NCBI RefSeq assembly: GCF_016802725.1
Contig: NC_052670.1
Coordinates: 14,909,641 to 14,973,640 of the forward strand
Length of the DNA stretch: 64,000 bases
DNA from: Solenopsis invicta
Lineage: Eukaryota > Arthropoda > Insecta > Hymenoptera > Formicidae
Direction: 5' to 3'
Under the pieces are notes generated by a model. The model was not told the origin of the DNA. It made no database searches and saw nothing but the letters and a program-made list of their open reading frames with translations. A program made the position numbers and the translations under genes. This document shows, piece by piece, positions 58,801 through 64,000 of this stretch; within the stretch, counting starts at the first letter, position 1, and each line of letters opens with the position of its first letter.

Positions 58801-59808
58801 CTATTACTCAAAATTTTTATTCCTTGACGACTTCAATAATCAGGCTTACACCAGTTCGAAACTAACGGGCTTGCATCATTGTTCTAACACCTAGCCATTT
58901 CTGAAAAGAAATACTGACGAAATCGCATCCTTTCGTTTTGCGAGTTTAAGAAAGATATAAAGCTGTTATAAAGAAAACGCTTTATATCTTTAAAACGTTC
59001 GTATCTCTTTGTCGCCCGCAGGATTTCTTACAAGAAAACAAATGGCCGTATATTCGAATCGAAATAAACTGGTTCGCCGTTATGCGCATGTAACCGCCGC
59101 TTGTTCGTTTCGTCTATCTCTCAGTTGTTTTATACGTTGGCAACAATTTTCCATTATTCGTTTCTCGTCAATAGAAAAAAAGGAGCAAGTTTGAGGCTCC
59201 GTGATTCTGAGGCCAAGCATTCCGAGAGAGCTGAATATATTTCCGATATACGTTACTGGCGAGCAACAATAGCAACGAGAGTTAATAATACCATTTGTTT
59301 ATATCGCGTAGGAACTAACTTTTCTCGTTTCTGTTCACGTGTGTAAAATTTGTATAGAAGGCAAGAATTAATTAAAAATCTCTTTCTAGATGATTCCCTC
59401 GCTTTAATATTTCGAGAGAGGAAACGCTTGAAGATTAACGTATCCGTGAAACATCGGATACGTATAATAATCTCATTATCACGCGAAAAGAAAACGCTAT
59501 GCAGTGATCTAATTATAACTTTTCGCTCAAGTTATTTTATGAACTTGAATTAAGTTGCCTGACGCGCGTAAACTGACTTGATTTGTGTGCTGGGCGTGTT
59601 CCGTGCAGCTATAGCCTCCATACGTACATACACAAAACGATTGACTGAGTTTTATGTGTCTGCAGGTGTTGCAAAGTATGCGCGCGTGTGGAAGGCGAGG
59701 CTTGCGGCGGCCTCTTCGGTTTTTCGGGAACCTGCGCCGTCGGTCTGCAATGTGTAATCGTGAATCTGCTGCCTCGCAGCCGAGAAATGGACGAGGGCAT
59801 CTGCACGA
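40871..59808 (+). CDS. Secreted IGFBP-domain protein, exons 1-2 (3' end not found)
   Basis: Exon 1 (40871-41016) encodes a signal peptide (MRAALLLLGGIVVLSLAVA) and the mature start with CVCSPLEC and CPGGLTWDPC. The donor AG|GTAGGC leads into an 18.6-kb intron. Exon 2 (59666-59808, acceptor TCTGCAG) adds CCKVCARVEGEACGG, FSGTCAVGLQC and EGIC. The 2+1 phase joins perfectly. Together there are 12 Cys in IGFBP-domain order, including CRCCKVC for the canonical GCGCCxxC. The domain is disulphide-rich and extracellular; in vertebrates it binds insulin-like growth factors, while small single-domain insect members have immune, venom or growth roles. This gene's role is unknown. A strong donor A|GTGAGT follows, so at least one more exon should exist; unspliced, the frame stops at 59958-59960. 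Confidence 0.88.
41245..41380. repeat. Third, diverged copy of the 190-bp block, in IGFBP intron 1
   Basis: Shares AGCAGTTGTGTTTCTTCTGA, TTTCCTATATCG, AGTTACACCATG and TATCTGTCACATTTTG with the tandem pair at 39533-39915, with a deletion near its start. Same orientation, so copies flank exon 1. Confidence 0.7.
41385..41695. repeat. Degenerate AACTATAA-type repeats
   Basis: AACTATAAAATAATTTGTA and GCAACTAAAATTTTAGC recur directly and inverted, interleaved with TTTATAGTTA units. Non-coding, and probably a decayed MITE into which 41696-42136 inserted. Confidence 0.6.
41696..42136. mobile_element. MITE with TACCYAGTAAGCAA ends
   Basis: TACCTAGTAAGCAA at the left is matched by TTGCTTACTGGGTA at the right. 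The interior has ACGTTA and AACATT repeats. About 440 bp; the terminal motif is shared with 54118-54500. Confidence 0.8.
42140..43295. other. AT-rich intron DNA, nothing recognised
   Basis: Within IGFBP intron 1. No ORF, hairpin or repeat worth naming was seen. Confidence 0.5.
43300..43584. mobile_element. MITE with about 65-bp inverted ends (CTGAGAGAAA)
   Basis: CTGAGAGAAAAAAAATTGTAG mirrors CTACAACTTTTTCTCTCAG. The arms continue through GACAACCATACAAATTTTGT and its complement. The centre is TATATAG-rich. Confidence 0.9.
43600..49275. other. IGFBP intron DNA with two GC-richer patches
   Basis: GC-richer, CpG-bearing patches lie at 43780-44450 and 47500-49050, with AT-rich DNA between. Numerous ORFs up to about 150 codons occur on both strands (for example 44000-44458, 45932-46204, 47786-48226), with no recognisable domain. 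They may hold undetected exons or enhancers. Confidence 0.4.
49788..49985. repeat. Uninterrupted copy of a dispersed repeat
   Basis: Its left part recurs at about 50962-51060 (ATCAATTTGTGA, GGCA-TAGTTAACATT, TTCTTCAGTAAATT). Its right part (CCCGATGAATTTCTACCTATAGGATGATTGG) recurs at about 51924-51985. The second copy is thus split by about 865 bp. Confidence 0.75.
51062..51925. mobile_element. Insert that splits the second copy of the 49788 repeat
   Basis: Contains an inverted pair AATAAGAGACTGGCCAGCCAG (about 51118) and CTGGCCAGTCTCTTATT (about 51615), a perfect 10-bp-stem hairpin (51661-51685) and a foldback (51721-51928). The plus ORF at 51556-51762 is unrecognised. Probably several nested insertions. 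Confidence 0.55.
51661..51685. repeat. Perfect hairpin GTGTGCCACC / GGTGGCACAC
   Basis: Ten paired bases around loop TTACC, GC-rich in an AT-rich setting. Confidence 0.85.
51721..51928. mobile_element. Foldback MITE with TACACCCA ends
   Basis: TACACCCAAGGACTTTGATT mirrors AATTCCATGGGTGTA. The arms (about 85 bp) pass through CTGTCCATG and CTACATACT and meet around GTTACGTTAATCATAAACTG. Confidence 0.85.
52144..52443 (+). repeat. 5' LTR of the Ty3/gypsy element
   Basis: Shares CACTATCAGATTGTT, AGGTCG, TTTTAAGTCAGTATTTG-like, GCGAACAGTCGCTTGGTTCG and TTTCTTAC with the 3' LTR. Divergence from the 3' LTR is considerable, so the insertion is old. Confidence 0.85.
52953..54053 (+). CDS. Retrotransposon Gag-like protein with SAP-like N-terminus and zinc knuckles
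   Basis: 366 codons, intact. Residues about 12-38 (KLRQMNLNIAGNKAELISRL) resemble a SAP DNA-binding motif. A charged coiled-coil-like stretch follows (about 85-110, KLQKELELMRRENELLRSM). The central part (about 130-260) has the helical Gag pattern with WKEQLL and AMEWFHSVPSHL. The C-terminus carries two knuckles: the second, CFKCLQQGHRAKDC, is complete, while the first, YFNCNKLGHIVIKC, has lost its first Cys. Gag would package element RNA. A stop at 54051-54053 ends it, and the MITE separates it from pol. The frame is open despite an otherwise dead element. Confidence 0.85.
   Translation: MKDPTIFTEAVMKEKLRQMNLNIAGNKAELISRLHEADLYGQWIIDIDAEVSGTGEAAGNVTTVQETETNERRPGSPAGSSTPRERKCDLKNRERKLQKELELMRRENELLRSMIQSTSDTSASATIVEVTVTDLKEMLPLFDGKTGSYSCWKEQLLTVKQIYQLDDDMAKLLLVMKLTGNAMEWFHSVPSHLSLTLDELLMRMEAMYGLQKNKYTLRKEFENRVWQYGDYCHKKIILANKVPIKEDVLVEYIIDGIPVKSIQNQAIIQEFSDKESLIKAMENVTLGSEQKTLYKSNKVSGARHAKVGLVRKVESDVGGKQEPKYFNCNKLGHIVIKCPKPRRERGACFKCLQQGHRAKDCTGQKR
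54118..54500. mobile_element. MITE (TACCCAGYAAACA ends) inside the Ty3 element
   Basis: TACCCAGCAAACA at the left and TGTTTACTGGGTA at the right. The interior is full of TATAACTGTTATA-like units. It is related to 20418-20707, and its terminal motif to 41696-42136. It was inserted after the retrotransposon. Confidence 0.88.
54534..55437 (+). pseudogene. Protease and reverse-transcriptase remnant of the Ty3 element
   Basis: Broken into several frames. 54534-54830 reads KMVLGSTEHKCAPLLIK and then VVIGRDILMQF, the C-terminal end of a retropepsin. Further on, IIRSNESEYPSPIVLVQKKSG and LRLCIDYRELNKL are the front of a reverse transcriptase. After a frameshift come KKYFTKLDPKNEFYHMAMG and TAFTTPFDQFEFKYISFGLK. 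It then stops abruptly at the 3' LTR, so the catalytic YxDD region, RNase H and integrase are lost. Confidence 0.85.
55089..55138. repeat. Perfect 23-bp inverted repeat in the reverse-transcriptase remnant
   Basis: TTTCTCCAACAACGAATCTA and its exact complement surround GAAT. The right half encodes LLDSLLEKG in frame, so the left half looks like a back-copied duplicate. Confidence 0.9.
55441..55733 (+). repeat. 3' LTR of the Ty3/gypsy element
   Basis: 293 bp, TGTTAAAATATTAATGG to TTTCTTACA, followed by the target duplication ATAAA. Confidence 0.88.
55740..57935. other. IGFBP intron DNA, nothing firmly recognised
   Basis: AT-rich, with one GC-richer patch (56780-57020) holding overlapping unrecognised minus-strand ORFs. 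Confidence 0.45.
57937..58729. mobile_element. Non-autonomous DNA element with TAGGGTMAGGTTGCC ends
   Basis: TAGGGTAAGGTTGCCAATGT at the left. The right end, read as complement, is TAGGGTCAGGTTGCCGAAAT, followed by a matching CG-CACC block. 793 bp, non-coding. Confidence 0.85.
58735..59660. other. DNA just upstream of IGFBP exon 2
   Basis: Composition becomes GC-richer from about 58980. Short ORFs (59009-59194, 59101-59346) show no recognisable domain. The polypyrimidine-poor acceptor region ends TTTTATGTGTCTGCAG at 59665. Confidence 0.45.
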
Positions 59809-59984
59809 GTGAGTATTCGCGTGAGAATTTTTATTTAAATAGAGATTTCTCCGAACGATTGAGAGGATTTTACCACGAAGATCAAACGCAATTACTTACG
59901 TCGCAAAAGACGAACGTGCATATTGTTTCTTGCAACACAATTACAATACCGATACAATGAAAGAACGATTTGGTTGAAAATACG

Positions 59985-60156
59985 GATATGGAAATAATTA
60001 TGTTGGATCATTAAAATAATCGCATTGCACCGAAAAAAGTATTTGGTAACTATTACTAAATTTGATAGGGTTATCAAATTTGATAATGGTTATCGAATAC
60101 GTTTTTTTCAGTGCAGTACAATTATTTTAATTATCCAACATAATTATTTTCATATC
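59985..60156. mobile_element. Foldback MITE, arms about 80 bp
   Basis: GATATGGAAATAATTATGTT mirrors AACATAATTATTTTCATATC. The arms pass through TTAAAATAAT, TGCACCGAAAAAA and ATTTGGTAACTATT, and meet at TCAAATTTGATA. Confidence 0.88.
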
Positions 60157-60159
60157 TTT

Positions 60160-62070
60160 ATTAGCAACAAAATCATTCCTTCCAATTCTTTCAGTGTAGA
60201 AATGCCAATGAAAACACGATACCGTCCCTCTCTGCCGCAATTGGCAGCAAACCGACGGTGAAATATATACAGTAATAAACTTTTGTTGGAGACTTCGCTT
60301 TTCTCACTTTAAAATCAAGTTATATTGAAACGAAAAGACAACATTTGCAATTTTCGATTTTATGAAGTTTTTTGTTATATTTCAAGCACATTTAAAATAT
60401 CAATGCCGGCACGATTTAAATCGAAACGATAATATTCATTCTTTTAGCGGTGATATGCCAGTTTTATTGTAACCCCCGGGACAACGAGAATTATTCGTAT
60501 ATTTCTCAGTATATATTCGCGATAAATGTACAGAAATAATATGGTGCTGTTTTGTCGCGAGTAGAATGTAACGTCGTCCGAATTTAATAAGCGCAAAATC
60601 GACAATAAATCTCTGTGTAACATGTTTCTGGGTATGTGCGTGTTGATACGATTATATCGCGAATGTTGTTTCATCATCCCTTTCGGTTTATACTCGACCG
60701 TGGAGCTATGCGGTATTCATGAAGATAATTGGATAGCTTGATACGAGAGAAACTAATCATGGGTGACGAATGATGATTATGCAGTTACTATTTTACGGAT
60801 TTTAAACATACGATGAACTTTAACATTGATCAACTATAACGGAAACAATATTAGCGGATATCCTGTTTTAACATTTAATAGAGGAGAAAGTGATATTACG
60901 GCCCCCTATTTACAACTTCTATAATAACTTTGTTAATAATAACTGTGTCAATATTTTAAATTGAAAATTTAACGTTTACACCTATCATTAGTTTTATTAG
61001 TTTATATAATCTGTTTTATCATGCTAGTTGCTTAGACGTGATCACTTTGCAGCGGACCCTGGCGGAAAAAATTCTACAAAATTCTACACAAATTTAAAAA
61101 ATGCTACAAAAGTCTGAAAATGCTAGAATTGAAAAAGTTTTATTAATTTTGGTAATTAAATACATATGTTGAAAAAAAAGTTTCTACGACGAAAGAATAA
61201 TGAGTTTCACAAATTTTTATTTTTAGTAAAACTTTGTACTTATTTATAGAAATTTTTGAGCATTAAAAAAAGAACTTTAATTAATTTTCTGATTATTTTA
61301 TACATATATTTTACATGTGAGCCACTACAAACCAAAATACATTTAATCTGATATATTCTTCCTGTACTTGTTTTTTGAATATCTTTAAGTAAACTAATTT
61401 TTGTGGTCTTACGTCACAAATTTTTACACGTCAATATTCTAAAATACAAAATGAATTAAATTGATTGATCAATCGCATTACGGATAAATTCAATGTTGCT
61501 TTGTTAAAACTGCATTTATACTTAATGCGATTGATCAATCGATAAATAAAAGTACTCGTGCTACAGACATCGATTCCGGATTCCCGTTCACAACATTCAC
61601 AAATTGTTGATGACCTATTCGTAACTCGTTCCATGTTAGTTACTAAAAAAAAAAAACTATATTTATATTTTTTGATGAAAAAAACATGTTTTTTTTTACA
61701 TCTCTATCCGTAAGATATTATTAATATATAGATTACTACGAAGTATTAACATTATCATGGAGTTTTCTCTCTGCGTGTATGGTGGTTATTGTGTTGTACC
61801 GGATCACGCACGCTACATTCACTTTATCTTTTCCAATACGTGGCAAGGTCAGGTAGAACAATCGAGGCCATCGGTTATATGGAGCGACGTAATGATAAAA
61901 TCAATAGTTATTATCAATCTTATAACAATTAGAGAATGCAACACTTGTTTAATGTAACAGTTTCCGAAGCCGATGCTAATAATATCAATCCAAAGCGAGT
62001 TCCGAACTATGAAATTTCGTGCTGTTAATATTCCGCGGTGCCTATACCATACTTCTAATTTACATGAAAC
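60160..62070. other. AT-rich DNA, next IGFBP exon not identified
   Basis: Contains an inverted repeat at 61461-61541 (TGATTGATCAATCGCATTA / TAATGCGATTGATCAATC). A possible acceptor TTCTTTCAG at about 60194 would lead to an immediate stop, so it is weak as exon 3. Confidence 0.4.
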
Positions 62071-62071
62071 G

Positions 62072-62238
62072 AGTACTACACTGGAAATCCAAGTGTGTAA
62101 AACGTGCAATTTTTGTACTTTGTACCCGTTTAGATGCGTATCAATGTAAATTACATGTCTAAATGTGTAAAAAATAATTGCATGTAAAAATTCCACACTC
62201 AAGTGTGTAAAAATTACACACTTGAGTTCGTAGTGTGC
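62072..62238. mobile_element. Small MITE with ACTACACT...AGTGTGTAA ends and inner hairpin
   Basis: TACTACACTGGAAATCCAAG at the left is mirrored in part by ACACTTGAGTTCGTAGTGTG at the right. A perfect 14-bp stem, ACTCAAGTGTGTAA / TTACACACTTGAGT, lies at 62197-62227. AAGTGTGTAA recurs several times. Confidence 0.7.
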
Positions 62239-62239
62239 A

Positions 62240-64000
62240 TGTGGATAATATTCCGTACGGTGTATCAGACAACGTGGTAGGTGTTCCTACTTTTGTGCCT
62301 GGACATAATAAAGCACTTTAAATCGACGACGTCGTTTTTATTCCTGCAACTTCCATCGTTTGCCCGAATTAAAAAAAATGTTACCGCGGTCTAGGTCACG
62401 GAGAAAAAGATCGCGTCGTCACAGTTTCTGAAACTTGGATAGGGCCCACCAAATGGAAAAGTTAGTTTAGGCAAAGTCATGTTTGTGTGAATACATTACT
62501 TTTCACTTAGAAATTTTCCACTGTGGCCCTTGCATGTGCCAAGTATTGACTCCGTTTTAGATGTAGCAGCTATGAAGTAGTATCCAATAGCGAAAACGCT
62601 AGTTTAGTGTTGGTATCCGCATATTGAATCTTTGCATATTGAATCTTTGCGACACGTGTACGAGTCGTATAAGATGATTTCATTTTTCCTGAAGAATATT
62701 AAAGCTACTATAAAGTTATGATGAAAATGTGTAATATATTTTCAACTGTTCGATCACAAGTCTTGAAGTTTGCGATTAAATTAAATTTAATTGCTGCAAA
62801 CGTTTTTGTGACTTTTTTTAATAACTTGCAGGTTGTGACAAATTTTACAATAATTTCTCTTTTCGTGTTTTTAATGGTTTAATAAACAAATAAACGAATC
62901 TATAGAGAAAAGTTATCCTAGCATATCACTTCGTTTTCAAATAATATTTTTTAAATAAAATTTAAAAATAAAACTTTGAAAACATGAAAACAAACTAGAA
63001 AGTATCTATTATATCAAATAGTATAGCAGTTTTTCTAATGCTGTTTCGTATTTGTAATGATTAATGTTTTTGTAACGTAATCCGAAAAGAGCGTTTAAGT
63101 AATTGGACCGCAAAATTGGTAATCTAGGCAATAGCAGAATTAAGAAATGGCCCCGTAGAAATAACAGTTAACTATAAAATAAATTGATAAACTAAATAAT
63201 TAAAATATTTTTTGTGCGTTAAACACCAACGCTTATAAAGTTAAAAGACTAGAATTAAACTTTATACGTTTTTTTTATACCTTATTAGTAGATTTGTGTC
63301 GCGAACTCTATTATTTTTATTTAAGATATTAAAGAAAATGTGAAAAATTTATAAACATCTATTAATTTGAAGATTTCATAATTATTGTCTATTCTCAAAG
63401 ACGTTTACACTATACAGCAATTTTATATTTCAAACTGCATTGTGAGGAAAATATGAAAAAGAAAAATATAAACAAAGCAGTTTTAGGAAGTTACAACCAT
63501 ATAAAATGTTCTAATACTATCAATAATACACTCGTAATTGTTTAAATTATGCAATTTGCAAAAAAAAAATTATGCAAATTTTTTTCTCGCTTTTTAAAAA
63601 TTTGTTTTTAACAGATTTCACATAGAAAAAAACTATAAATTATGAGTTTTCATTTAATTATTTAGGCAGAACAAATTTTTATCACACAGTAAAATGTTTA
63701 GTTTTCGAGGGGGTGTCGCTTTAGGAAGACTATACTAATATTAGCAACATTCCTCTACTGTTAATGTGAACTTTATTAGAGTAACGTCAAATTAAAGCCA
63801 TGTATCATGCAATATTTTTTTCTTACATTTTGGAAATTGACTAACAATAAGTCATGAGTGTCGATTTCTACTGTTATTTACCATTATCATAGAAGAATGA
63901 ACGAACTTAGAACTCCAAACTGTAATTTCTTTTGAAAAACTTGTACAATTCTATTTACATTAAAAGATAGATTAATAAAAATACTGCAATATTCTGCATA
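62240..64000. other. AT-rich DNA to the window end, nothing recognised
   Basis: No ORF, long repeat or RNA gene could be supported. Any further IGFBP exon may lie here unseen or beyond the window. Confidence 0.45.

Noticed and set aside
1..64000. tRNA or rRNA genes
   Set aside because: No B-box-like GGTTCGAATCC with a matching acceptor stem and no rRNA core was seen; the GGTTCGAATAA at about 52355 and 55657 is part of the LTR.
1..64000. Integrated viral genes
   Set aside because: No capsid, polymerase or glycoprotein of a virus was recognised; all reverse-transcriptase and Gag-like matches are in LTR retrotransposons.

Overview
The window looks like insect chromosomal DNA, most likely from an ant or another hymenopteran (an inference). 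It is very AT-rich, its genes have canonical GT-AG introns, it carries a short interstitial run of the insect telomere repeat TTAGG, and it is packed with insect-type transposons: mariner, PIF/Harbinger, BEL/Pao, Ty3/gypsy, a piggyBac-like MITE and many long foldback elements. There are no operons, CRISPR arrays or phage genes.

Three host genes could be reconstructed exon by exon. A CRAL-TRIO lipid-transfer protein (minus strand, 14764-18804) has five exons, and all four junctions agree in phase, giving 304 residues. A serine-hydrolase-like alpha/beta hydrolase (plus strand, 22512-23555) has one 75-nt intron and 322 residues. The first two exons of a secreted IGFBP-domain protein (plus strand, 40871-41016 and 59666-59808) are separated by an 18.6-kb intron and together supply all 12 domain cysteines. 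The first two genes are divergent neighbours about 3.7 kb apart.

Layout. 1-5165 is a degraded paralogous copy of 17276-23628. It holds part of the CRAL-TRIO intron-1 DNA and a dead copy of the hydrolase, and it ends exactly at a mariner insertion (5168-6452). 7000-9400 holds a broken Harbinger transposase and a tandem duplication. 9624-12268 is the oddest object: an LTR pair with BEL/Pao pol tails enclosing two inverted copies of a MYND zinc-finger coding fragment. 12765-14030 holds two small MITEs and a second Harbinger fossil. 14700-18950 is the CRAL-TRIO gene, 19180-21900 is foldback elements, and 22500-23640 is the intact hydrolase. 23890-37960 is mostly nested MITEs and foldbacks. 37980-41020 is a GC- and CpG-richer tract ending in IGFBP exon 1. 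41020-59665 is the IGFBP intron, containing MITEs, unexplained GC-richer patches and a deleted Ty3/gypsy element (52144-55733). 59666-64000 has IGFBP exon 2 and then AT-rich DNA.

The most noteworthy signals are the BEL/MYND palindrome, the duplicated hydrolase locus with an inverted internal block, the non-canonical nucleophile elbow and frame-neutral intron of the hydrolase, and the repeated blocks and TCAGTGA cluster around IGFBP exon 1. All family names come from reading motifs by eye; no database search was run.
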